Shown piece by piece: positions 56,840 to 64,000 of a stretch of 64,000 bases of DNA. This DNA is from Acidiphilium multivorum AIU301 (GTDB lineage: Bacteria; Pseudomonadota; Alphaproteobacteria; Acetobacterales; Acetobacteraceae). The notes under the pieces are model-generated. The model saw only the letters and a list, made by a program, of their open reading frames with translations. It made no database searches and had not been told where the DNA came from. The DNA is taken from contig NC_015186.1 in the NCBI RefSeq assembly GCF_000202835.1, positions 2,605,001 to 2,669,000 of the forward strand. The letters run 5' to 3'. A program made the translations under genes and the position numbers. Each line of letters begins with the position of its first letter. Position 1 is the stretch's first letter.

Positions 56840-57739
56840 ATGGCAAAGCCGAATACGTTGCTGAAACGAACGAGCAACGCCCTACTCGACTACATCAAGG
56901 ACCTTCCGGAGGAGTCAGCCGCACTCGGGTCGGACAGCGCGCTCGCCCGCCAGTTCGGGGTGAGCCGCACCACGGTGCGCGCCGCCATCGAAACCATGAT
57001 CGGGAGCGGCATCCTGGAACGCGGCTCGGCCGGCCTGCGGATCGTGCGCCGCCCGGAACGCGCGGACTATTACACCGAGTCGGAAACCGACGGTCCGCAG
57101 GAGCAGATCGAACGCGTCTTCATGCAGCGCGTACTCCTTGGCGACTGGCGGCCCGGGCACACCTTCTCCGAAGCCGAGCTGGCGCGCGACAGCAATGCCA
57201 GCACCGTTTCCGTCCGCGAATTCCTGATCGGCTTCTCCCGCTTCGGGCTCATCGCCAAGCAGCCGCGCGGCGGCTGGATCCTGCGGGAATTCCATGACGG
57301 CTTCGCCGCCGAGGTGGCCGACATGCGCGAACTGATCGAAATGGCCGCCCTCGCGCGCATGCCTCGCGCCGGCAGCGCCGCCCTCACCGAGGCGGCGGAT
57401 GCGATGATCGCCCGCCACCGCGACATCGAGGCGGCAATCGCAAGGCGCTACACCGAGTTCGCGGCGCTGGACCGGGATTTCCATCTCTGGATCATCGGCT
57501 TCCTGAACAACCGCTTCGCCTACGATTTCTTCGACATCGTGTCCTTCCTGTTCCATTACCACTACCAGTGGGACCGGAACTACGAGGTCGAACGCACCCG
57601 CGTCGCCATCGCCGAACACATGACGGTGCTCATCGCCCTGCGGTCCGGTGCGATGGAAAAGGCCGAGCTTGCCATGGCGGTTCATCTCGCGACCTCCCGC
57701 CGTTCGCTCAAGGCCGGCCTCAAGCGCGTCGCCGCCTGA
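56840..57739 (+). CDS. GntR family regulator with two winged-helix domains and an FCD domain
   Basis: A 299-residue regulator. A first GntR-type winged HTH (about residues 10-70: SDSALARQFGVSRTTVRAAIETMIGSGILERG) is followed by a second one (about 85-150: LLGDWRPGHTFSEAELARDSNASTVSVREFLIGFSRFGLIAKQPRGGWILREF). An FCD ligand-binding domain comes next (about 155-285, with metal-binding-type acidic and His residues such as LDRDFHLWI). Standard FadR-type proteins have only one HTH. No target gene is obvious: downstream is the interrupted carboxypeptidase on the opposite strand. Confidence 0.83.
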   Translation: MAKPNTLLKRTSNALLDYIKDLPEESAALGSDSALARQFGVSRTTVRAAIETMIGSGILERGSAGLRIVRRPERADYYTESETDGPQEQIERVFMQRVLLGDWRPGHTFSEAELARDSNASTVSVREFLIGFSRFGLIAKQPRGGWILREFHDGFAAEVADMRELIEMAALARMPRAGSAALTEAADAMIARHRDIEAAIARRYTEFAALDRDFHLWIIGFLNNRFAYDFFDIVSFLFHYHYQWDRNYEVERTRVAIAEHMTVLIALRSGAMEKAELAMAVHLATSRRSLKAGLKRVAA

Positions 57740-57760
57740 CCCGCCCGGCGGCGGGCGGCC

Positions 57761-58171
57761 TCAGGCCAGGTAACGCGCCCGCAGATGCGCCTCGAACGAA
57801 GCGGGGTCGAGCGGCTTGCCGGTCGCCTCGACCAACAGTTCGTTGAACCCATAGCGCGCGCCGTGGCCGTGGACATTGGCGCGCAGCCAGTCCCGCAGCG
57901 GGGCAAAATCGCCCTCCGCCAGGGCGGCGTCGATGTCCGGCCGCGCCCGCCGCGCCGCCTGCATCAGCTGCGCCGCGGCCATCGCGCCAAGCGTGTAGGA
58001 CGGAAAATAGCCGAACAGCCCCGCGTACCAGTGAATGTCCTGCAGGCAGCCCCTGGCGTCGTCCGGCGGCACGATGCCGAGCAGCGCGCGCATCCCGTCG
58101 TTCCAGGCCGCCGGCAGGTCGGCAACCGCGAGGTCGCCGGCCACCATCGCCGCCTCCAGGCGGAAGCGGAG
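57761..58171 (-). pseudogene. 3' fragment of an M32 carboxypeptidase gene, cut by the IS
   Basis: This fragment encodes LRFRLEAAMVAGDLAVADLP through HWYAGLFGYFPSYTLGAMAAAQL and GFNELLVEATGKPLDPASFEAHLRARYLA, the C-terminal third of carboxypeptidase Taq (M32). It lies downstream of the insertion and has no own start. Together with the 5' fragment, and after removing 1373 bp, it restores 505 codons in frame (504 residues), the family's normal length. The substrate-binding C-terminal part is therefore lost from the 5' product. Confidence 0.9.
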
Positions 58172-58173
58172 AA

Positions 58174-58434
58174 CGTATGGCCCGCCCCGTCCGCAAGGGG
58201 TGATTTTCATCTGGCTCTAATCAGTCTGCTTCAACGTATCCGGTCTCGGGCTTCGAACCCGGCCAAGATGGAGATCCGCGCGGCCTGATCCTCATAATCA
58301 CACCGGCCTCGGAGGCCGTTCACTGCGTCAGGTTTTCAAGCCGCCGTTCGACTGTCAGGCCATCTTCCTTTCACCTCACGCAGACATCGACTGCCCTTTC
58401 GCGCCCAACTGTGAGCGCTGTTCGGGCGATTCCG
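58174..58434 (-). ncRNA. candidate bridge RNA (seekRNA) of the IS element
   Basis: This noncoding stretch lies downstream of the transposase, where IS1111-group elements encode their guide RNA. Read in the transposase direction it contains TGTGATTATG (58293-58302), identical to the target/IS junction TGTGA-TT-ATG, and then ATACGTT (58233-58239), identical to the IS donor end plus core TT (58172-58178). Target guide first and donor guide second is the known order. Hairpins such as GGCCTC/GAGGCC and CGGG-TTCGAA-CCCG frame these segments. A right-target guide is at best GCGGA, and no clear right-donor guide was found. Expression is not shown by sequence. Confidence 0.55.
58177..58188. repeat. 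IS subterminal inverted repeat (transposase 3' side)
   Basis: ATGGCCCGCCCC lies 3 nt inside the AA core at this end and is the exact reverse complement of the repeat at the other end (59528-59539). Confidence 0.88.
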
Positions 58435-59475
58435 TCATGCGGCCGCAGCCGCCGCTTCGAATTGGGCGTCGTAATCGCAACCGTGCGCCAAAACGGCCCA
58501 TGCAATCCGAGCCAGCTTCGCGGCCAGCGCGACTACGACCACGTTCTTATGCGCTCGATCGAGCAATCCCCGCGCCCAGCGGCCCAACGGCGTATCGCGT
58601 TCGACAAGATAAGGCAGCGCCGCTCGTGCGCCATGGATCAAGTTCTTCCGCAAATAACGATTGCCGCGTTTGCTGATGCCGAGCAGGCGCGGTTTTCCAC
58701 CCGTTGTCATTTGCCGTGGAACGAGCCCCAGCCACGCCGCCATGTCCCGCCCACGTTTGAATGCATGCGCCTCGCCGACCGCCGCCGCCAGCGCCGTAGC
58801 GTTTATCGTTCCAATTCCTGGGATTTTGGTCAAACGTCGCACAGCCACGTCGTCACGAGCCAACTGAACGAACTCGGCGTCGAAGCCGGTGATCCTCTGG
58901 TCGAGTGAACGCCATTCCGCCCGAAGATCTTCGATCAACGTCCGGATGCGCGGGCTCAACGCGGCAAAACCGCCATCTTCGGCCAATGTCTCAAGCTCGG
59001 CTTCCAGTTTCCTCCGGCCTTGCGGAACGACGATCCCTCGCTCCAGCAGCAACGCCCGCAAGTGATTGATCAGCGCCGTCCGTTCCGAGACGAGGCGCTC
59101 CCGGGCTCGGTGCAAAGCCTGGAGATCAGATTGGTCCTGGCTCTTCACAGGCACGAAACGCATCGTTGGCCGCGTCGCAGCCTCTGCGATCGCCTCCGCG
59201 TCGAGATCATCGTTCTTCTGCGCCTTCACGTACGGACGGACATATTCCGGCGACATCAGCCGCACCTCGTGGCCCCGCGCGGCGAAAATCCGCCCGAGGT
59301 GATGAGCGCCGCAACATGCTTCCATTGCCACAATGCACGACCCAAGCTCGCCAACGAAACTTTCCAACGTTCCCCGCCGAAGTCTCCGCCTCAAAACAAC
59401 CCGGCCGGCGGCGTCCATGCCCACCACGCTGCAAGAGTTCTTCCCAAGATCGATGCCGAGAATCATGATATCCAT
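58435..59475 (-). CDS. IS110 family transposase (DEDD-RuvC plus serine-type Tnp domain)
   Basis: A 346-residue recombinase. The RuvC-like N-terminal domain has acidic residues D9 (LGIDLGK), E52 (VAMEACCG), and D89 and D92 (KNDDLDAEAI). A coiled middle part (about 115-200) follows. The C-terminal Tnp domain has the HhH-like LTKIPGIGTINATALAA, and the catalytic Ser is in GKPRLLGISKRGNRYLR (S268). All expected residues are present, so it looks active. GAGGAG lies 7-10 nt before the ATG; another ATG is three codons in. Confidence 0.95.
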   Translation of the reverse strand: MDIMILGIDLGKNSCSVVGMDAAGRVVLRRRLRRGTLESFVGELGSCIVAMEACCGAHHLGRIFAARGHEVRLMSPEYVRPYVKAQKNDDLDAEAIAEAATRPTMRFVPVKSQDQSDLQALHRARERLVSERTALINHLRALLLERGIVVPQGRRKLEAELETLAEDGGFAALSPRIRTLIEDLRAEWRSLDQRITGFDAEFVQLARDDVAVRRLTKIPGIGTINATALAAAVGEAHAFKRGRDMAAWLGLVPRQMTTGGKPRLLGISKRGNRYLRKNLIHGARAALPYLVERDTPLGRWARGLLDRAHKNVVVVALAAKLARIAWAVLAHGCDYDAQFEAAAAAA

Positions 59476-59527
59476 CGGTCTGCTCCTCTCTCCAAACCAG
59501 CGGCGATCCTACCAGATCGCCACGAGA

Positions 59528-59539
59528 GGGGCGGGCCAT
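59528..59539. repeat. IS subterminal inverted repeat (transposase 5' side)
   Basis: GGGGCGGGCCAT is the exact inverted copy of the repeat at 58177-58188. It is 5 nt inside the AA core, so the two tips differ in length (3 and 5 nt), an asymmetry known for subterminal repeats of IS1111-type elements. Confidence 0.88.
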
Positions 59540-59544
59540 CCCAT

Positions 59545-60648
59545 AATCACATGCGCCGGGTAGGTCACCTCGTCCGCCTCGACGCGGATGAAACTCCGCT
59601 CGACCCGCCGCAGCCGCGCCGCCAGCCGGTCCGGCGCGAAATCCGCCGGCGCCTGGCCGAAGGCGGCGGCGAGTTGCGGGCCGAGCCAGCGCAGGAACGG
59701 ATCGGATCGCGCCGCCTGCAATTCCACAATCAGCGACTGGCTTTCATGCACCGCCATGCCGGCGGCCGCGCCGACGGGCTGGCGCGCGCGCGCGCGCGGC
59801 AATCCGGCCTCGTACAGCCCGTGCCCGGCCTCGTGCAGCACGCCCATCAGGGCGGAGGCGAAATCCGCCTCGTCATACCGCGTGGTGATCCGGATGTCGG
59901 TCGGCGTGCCGCCGCAGAACGGGTGCAGCGAGCGGTCCAGCCGCGCGCCCCGGAAATCGAGCCCGACGCGCTCGGCGAGGCGGCGGCACAGCGCCTCCTG
60001 CGCCGCCTCGGCGAAGGGTGGCGTGCCCGGCAGGCCAGCCATCCGCCCCGCCTGCCGCGCCTCGACGGTGGCGAGATGGTCCCGCAGGAACGCCTCGTAG
60101 CGGTCGAACACCGGCTCGATTTCGGCCGCGGTGATTCCCGGCTGGTAGGAATCGATCAGCGCATCGTAGGGCGAGAGGCCGAGCGTCGCGCCCAGTGCCG
60201 CCGCCTGTTCGCGGATCAGCCCGAGCAGCACCTCCAGCCTCGGGCGGACGGCGGCGAAATCGGCATCCCGCCGCGCGCCGCGCCACACCGTCTCGCAGGC
60301 CGCGCTCTCGCGGGCCACGGCCTCGACCAGATCGGCCGGCACCGCCGTCGCCCGCCGATACGCCCGCCGCATCAGCGCGAGATTGCGCCGCTCGACCCGA
60401 TCGGCGGGCGGCGCGATTTCGGCGGCGGCGAGATCCTCCTCGACCTCCGGCGCCGCCAGCATCCCGTGGGCGACGCCGGCGAGTGTTGCCAGCTGGTCGC
60501 CCCGCGCCGCGGCGCCGCCTTCCGGCATCACCGCCGCCTGGTCCCAGCCCAGCATCGCGCTGGCCTCGTCAATGATCGCCAGCCGCTCGAACCGCGACGT
60601 CAGGCGCTGATACGGGGTCACCGCCCCTTCGATGCTCAGGTCGTTCAC
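59545..60648 (-). pseudogene. 5' fragment of an M32 carboxypeptidase (Taq) gene, cut by the IS
   Basis: This fragment encodes about 368 residues of a zinc carboxypeptidase, from the start up to DEVTYPAHVI. The zinc motif HEAGH (in LHEAGHGLYEAGLPRARAR) and the downstream VHESQS Glu are present; the C-terminal third is missing. Translation would run about 11 codons into the IS before stopping. The GTG start overlaps the surf1 stop (GTGA), so it was the last gene of the cox operon. The truncated protein probably does not fold properly. Confidence 0.92.
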
Positions 60649-61361
60649 GCGGTCTCCAGCAGCACTTTTCGGATGTAAAAAATATATTCGAGCACGACGA
60701 CAAAGGCGAGGCCGAACCAGGTGAGCGCGTATTGCTCGGAATTGTTCGGCGGCGTCGGCAGGCTCGGCGCCGGGATCGGCCCGCCCGCGACCGGCTTCGG
60801 CCCCAGCATCACCAGGGTGAACGGCGCGGCATCCGCAAACCCGAGAGCGGCCCCGATCGCCCGCGGATCGAGCTTGTAGAAAACCAGCCGGGCCAGATCG
60901 GGGCTTGGGGCGAACGGCCCGAATTTCTGCGGCGCCTGGACATAGCCCGAAACCACCGCCGGCCCCGCGGGCAAGGGCACCGGCTTCGGCACCCGTCCCC
61001 GCACCCAGCCGAGATCGACCAGCACCACGCCGCCGTCCGCGCGGCGGAACGGCACGATCAGTTGACCGCCCCGCAGCGGGCCGGTCGGCGAATTGCGGAT
61101 CTGGTCGCCATAGAACGCCGCCTTGCCGGAAACCCAGGTCCCGGTCAGCGCCACCTTTTCATAGGGCGAGGGTTTTGCGGAGAGCGGAACCGGCGGCCGT
61201 AGCTGGGCGGCATGAATCTCGCGCTGGATCCGGTCCTTGTAGTGCCACCGGTGGACCTGCCAGACGCCAAGGGCGATCAGGGCGACCAGCATGAACAGGC
61301 TGATCGCCCCCATCCCGATCAGGCGCCGCCAGCGCGAGCGCGGCAAGGCCTGATCGGTCAT
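60645..61361 (-). CDS. surf1: SURF1 family cytochrome oxidase biogenesis protein
   Basis: A 238-residue inner-membrane protein with helices at about residues 14-33 and 213-232 flanking a periplasmic domain. Typical segments are LGVWQVHRWHYKDRI near the N-terminus, VALTGTWVSGKAAFYGDQIRNSPTGPLRGGQLIVPF, VLVDLGWVRGRVP and the C-terminal NNSEQYALTWFGLAFVVVLEYI. It helps insert heme a into subunit I. It starts 4 nt after the ctaE stop. Confidence 0.92.
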   Translation of the reverse strand: MTDQALPRSRWRRLIGMGAISLFMLVALIALGVWQVHRWHYKDRIQREIHAAQLRPPVPLSAKPSPYEKVALTGTWVSGKAAFYGDQIRNSPTGPLRGGQLIVPFRRADGGVVLVDLGWVRGRVPKPVPLPAGPAVVSGYVQAPQKFGPFAPSPDLARLVFYKLDPRAIGAALGFADAAPFTLVMLGPKPVAGGPIPAPSLPTPPNNSEQYALTWFGLAFVVVLEYIFYIRKVLLETA

Positions 61362-61365
61362 GCGG

Positions 61366-62217
61366 TCAGGCGGCGGTGATGGCGCTGCGGCCGAAGTAGT
61401 AAATGCAGACGAACAGGAACAGCCACACCACGTCGACGAAGTGCCAGTACCACGCGGCGGCCTCGAAGCCGAAATGCCGCTTCTGGGTGAACTGGTTCTT
61501 CAGCGCGCGGAAGAAGTTCACGATCAGGAAGCTGGTGCCGACGATCACGTGGAACCCATGGAACCCGGTCGCGATGAAGAACACCGACGGGAAGATGCCG
61601 CCATGATAGAAGTTGAACGGCGAGTGCGTGTATTCGTAGGTCTGGCCGCAGAGGAAGGCGAGGCCGAGAATGATGGTGCAGCCGAGGCCCTGGATCAGCC
61701 CGCGGCGGTCCCCCTCGATCAGCGCGTGGTGCGCCCAGGTGATCGTCGTGCCGGAGAGCAGCAGCACCATCGTGTTGAACAGCGGCACCGCGAACGGGTC
61801 GATCGTGGTGATATGCGCCGGCGGCCAGACCGGCTGGTGCATGTAGCCCTGGTGCGCCGGGAAGAAGAAGAAGTTGAAATAGGCCCAGAAGAAGGAGACG
61901 AAGAACATCACCTCGGAAGAGATGAACAGCGCCATGCCGTAGCGCAGGCCGATCTGGGTGACGAGCTTGTGCAGGCCGGGCGTGCGGCTTTCGCGCACCA
62001 CGTCGCGCCACCAGACGAACATGGTGCTGACCGCGCCGATGAAGCCGGCAATGAGGAACCAGTAATCGTTGAAATGCGCGACGAAGATGATGCCGGTCGC
62101 GATCAGGATGGCGGACATCGCCCCCGTCAGCGGCCAGACGCTGGGCTCTACCAGGTGATACGGGTGCGGCACGTGCCCCGCGATCTGCCCTTCGGCGGTA
62201 TGACTCTCAGCACTCAT
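61366..62217 (-). CDS. ctaE: cytochrome c oxidase subunit III
   Basis: A 283-residue seven-helix subunit of aa3-type oxidase. Key segments are YHLVEPSVWPLTGAMSAI, WWRDVVRESRTPGLHKLVTQIGLRYGMALFISSEVMFFVSFFWAYF, and FYHGGIFPSVFFIATGFHGFHVIVGTSFL, ending FEAAAWYWHFVDVVWLFLFVCIYYFG. GGGAGAG precedes the ATG. It is between the small membrane protein and surf1. Confidence 0.96.
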   Translation of the reverse strand: MSAESHTAEGQIAGHVPHPYHLVEPSVWPLTGAMSAILIATGIIFVAHFNDYWFLIAGFIGAVSTMFVWWRDVVRESRTPGLHKLVTQIGLRYGMALFISSEVMFFVSFFWAYFNFFFFPAHQGYMHQPVWPPAHITTIDPFAVPLFNTMVLLLSGTTITWAHHALIEGDRRGLIQGLGCTIILGLAFLCGQTYEYTHSPFNFYHGGIFPSVFFIATGFHGFHVIVGTSFLIVNFFRALKNQFTQKRHFGFEAAAWYWHFVDVVWLFLFVCIYYFGRSAITAA

Positions 62218-62265
62218 AAGACACTCTCTCCCGATAGAAGCCGGCCGCTAAGGCCATGATTCGTT

Positions 62266-62439
62266 TCACCACATATGCCCGGCATGATAAAGCTTGACGA
62301 CGGCAATCGCGTAGATGAGGCCGCAGAGCGCCACGAGCGCCGCGAGCAGCGCCCAGTTCCGCCCCCGCCGCCGGCGGATGAATTCCGCCCGCTCCTCCCG
62401 GCTCCAGTCCTTGCTGCTGGCCCGTTCCACCCCGGTCAT
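62266..62439 (-). CDS. 57-residue membrane protein in the cox operon (CoxF-like position)
   Basis: A short gene with an ATG overlapping the ctaB stop by 4 nt (ATGA). The protein has a charged N-terminus (MTGVERASSKDWSREERAEF), a very basic RRRRGRN patch, then one membrane helix (WALLAALVALCGLIYAIAVVKLY) and HAGHMW. Position and topology fit the small CoxF-type proteins found between ctaB and ctaG in Alphaproteobacteria. It is probably a minor assembly factor or small oxidase subunit; no homology proof is available here. Confidence 0.72.
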   Translation of the reverse strand: MTGVERASSKDWSREERAEFIRRRRGRNWALLAALVALCGLIYAIAVVKLYHAGHMW

Positions 62440-63389
62440 ACCAGATGGTCCAGAACGAGCGCGCCGAAGATCAGGAAAAGGTACAGGATCGAGAACTTGA
62501 ACGCCGCCTTCGCCGGCGCGTCCCGCGTCAGGCTGACGCCATTTTCATCCTGCCGGTCGCGCAGCACCCGCCAGGAATACCAGACGAACGCGAGGCCGAG
62601 CACCATGGCGCTCGCGCCGTAGACCGGGCCCGCGAGGTGCAGCACGTAGGGCAGCAGCGAGAGCGGCACCAGCCACAGCGTGTAGCGCATCACCGCGAGG
62701 CGCGTGGCCTTCTGGCCGGCCACCACCGGCAGCATCGGCACGCCCGCCTTCTGGTAATCGGCCGACGCGAAGAGCGACAGGGCCCAGAAATGCGGCGGCG
62801 TCCAGAAGAAGATGATCGCGAACAGCAGCACCGGCAGCAATCCGACATGCCCGGTCGCGGCGGCCCAGCCGATGACCGGCGGAAACGCCCCCGCCGCGCC
62901 CCCGATCACGATGTTCTGCGGCGTCCGCCGCTTCAGCCACATCGTGTAGATGAACACGTAGAACCCGATCGAGGCGGCCAGCAGCCCGGCGGCCAGCAGG
63001 TTCGTGGCGAGCCACATCAACAGCACCGACAATGCGGAAAGCGCAACGCCGTAGGCCAGCGCGCCATCCGGCGAAATCCGCCCGGTCGGGATCGGCCGCC
63101 CGGCGGTCCGCCGCATCACGGCATCGATGTCGCGATCATACCACATGTTGATCGCCCCCGCCGCGCCGGCGGCCATGGCGATGCAGAGGATCGCGGCAAA
63201 GCCGAGGATGGGATTGATCCCGCCGGGCGCCACGAGCAGTCCGGCCGCGCCCGTATAGACCACGAGGTAGAGCACCCGCGGCTTGAGCAGGGCGAGCCAG
63301 TCGCCGGCCGTCGCGCCGAGCAGCGACTGGTCGAGCAGCGCCGTATCGGGGACAGCGGTGGCAGAGGTGCGCAGGATCGTATCGCTCAT
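62436..63389 (-). CDS. ctaB: protoheme IX farnesyltransferase (heme O synthase)
   Basis: A 317-residue UbiA-type membrane prenyltransferase with about nine helices. The first Asp-rich motif is INMWYDRDIDAVMRRTAGRPIPTGRI, and PHFWALSLFASADYQKAGVPMLPVVAGQKATR includes the second conserved loop. It converts heme B to heme O for the oxidase. It overlaps the small downstream gene by 4 nt and is separated from coxA by 119 nt containing a hairpin. Confidence 0.95.
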   Translation of the reverse strand: MSDTILRTSATAVPDTALLDQSLLGATAGDWLALLKPRVLYLVVYTGAAGLLVAPGGINPILGFAAILCIAMAAGAAGAINMWYDRDIDAVMRRTAGRPIPTGRISPDGALAYGVALSALSVLLMWLATNLLAAGLLAASIGFYVFIYTMWLKRRTPQNIVIGGAAGAFPPVIGWAAATGHVGLLPVLLFAIIFFWTPPHFWALSLFASADYQKAGVPMLPVVAGQKATRLAVMRYTLWLVPLSLLPYVLHLAGPVYGASAMVLGLAFVWYSWRVLRDRQDENGVSLTRDAPAKAAFKFSILYLFLIFGALVLDHLV

Positions 63390-63446
63390 TCCATCAATCC
63401 AGCCGGCGCGAGGATTCGCATCCGGATTTTGCCTCGCGGGAACGAG

Positions 63447-63475
63447 GATGGTTCTCCCCGCCGGAGAGAACCATC
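63447..63475 (-). other. hairpin between coxA and ctaB
   Basis: GATGGTTCTC and GAGAACCATC pair perfectly over 10 bp with a 9-nt loop. Immediately after it in the transcript, CCTCG/CGAGG forms a second short hairpin. No T-run follows, so it may be an mRNA processing or stability element that sets different levels of coxA and ctaB transcript. Confidence 0.5.
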
Positions 63476-63508
63476 ACCCGCCCGCTTTCGTCAGTGGCAA
63501 CCCGCGCG

Positions 63509-64000
<492 letters not shown>

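Larger units (their letters stand above)
58172..59544 (-). mobile_element. IS110 family (IS1111-type) insertion sequence inside the M32 gene
   Basis: The element spans 1373 bp (or shifted by two, because AA is shared by both junctions). It holds one transposase gene, 12-bp subterminal inverted repeats, a short 5' noncoding end (about 69 nt) and a long 3' noncoding end (about 260 nt). The long noncoding end downstream of the transposase and the subterminal repeats are hallmarks of the IS1111 group. Removing it restores the carboxypeptidase reading frame between Ile and Leu codons. Apart from the shared dinucleotide there is no target duplication, as expected for this family. Confidence 0.9.

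Noticed and set aside
57740-57760. Short GC hairpin between gntR and the carboxypeptidase fragment as a terminator
   Set aside because: Only a 6-bp stem overlapping the gene ends and no T-run on either strand.

Overview
The window is GC-rich chromosomal DNA from an alphaproteobacterium. The alphaproteobacterial gene sets (a three-subunit pntAA/pntAB/pntB transhydrogenase, an aa3-type cox operon with ctaB and surf1, a redox-active CnoX, a rib-nusB-thiL operon) together with the base composition suggest the Acetobacteraceae, perhaps close to Acidiphilium. That placement is inference; there is no rRNA here to confirm it. Most of the window is densely packed housekeeping DNA with 1-4 nt gene overlaps. 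I see no prophage, CRISPR array, restriction system or toxin-antitoxin pair.

Layout. 0-9 kb: recQ plus a Crp/Fnr-type regulator behind a perfect FNR-type palindrome, metY, pepN on the minus strand, an acyltransferase-like gene and a DMT transporter. 9-17 kb: a CsbD-like protein, an APC permease, a flavin oxidase-like protein, a GST, and a divergent locus of an APH-type kinase opposite acyl-CoA dehydrogenase, quinone oxidoreductase and SDR. 17-24 kb: one minus-strand operon, rpiB-glyA-nrdR-ribD-ribE-ribBX-ribH-nusB-thiL. 24-26.5 kb: tRNA-Arg(ACG), a Trm112-like protein, a DUF971 protein, cnoX and a LON-domain protein. 26.5-31 kb: flagellar export and rod genes (flgB-flgC-fliE-fliQ-fliR-flhB on minus, fliO-fliP on plus). 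31-33.5 kb: a patatin and histidine kinase pair. 33.5-38 kb: rpmH-rnpA-yidD-yidC-engB and argB. 38-44 kb: a chemoreceptor, a CBS-domain transporter and a GH17-GT2 glucan synthase. 44-51 kb: leuC-leuD-leuB and ffh-rpsP-rimM-trmD-rplS. 51-55 kb: the pnt operon and a ClpP homologue. 55-58 kb: a LysR regulator, a secreted SRPBCC protein and a GntR regulator. 58-64 kb: the 3' part of a cytochrome oxidase operon (coxA partial, ctaB, a 57-residue membrane protein, ctaE, surf1) that runs into an M32 carboxypeptidase gene split by an IS110/IS1111-type element.

The most interesting object is that insertion sequence (about 58172-59544). Its junctions can be read exactly, because deleting 1373 bp restores an in-frame 504-residue carboxypeptidase. 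It has 12-bp subterminal inverted repeats and a shared AA/TT dinucleotide at both ends. It also has about 260 nt of noncoding DNA downstream of the transposase. That DNA holds one segment identical to the left target flank plus core and, further on, one identical to the donor end plus core, as expected for a bridge RNA (seekRNA) that guides a programmable recombinase.

Other points worth checking: flhB appears to begin with AUA; the ClpP homologue has Ser-His-Asn in place of Ser-His-Asp; the GTP cyclohydrolase half of RibBA has lost its zinc cysteines; a tandem array of hairpin repeats lies between ffh and rpsP; two nested palindromes precede argB; the cox operon has no ctaG where one is usual; and one GntR regulator carries two winged-helix domains.
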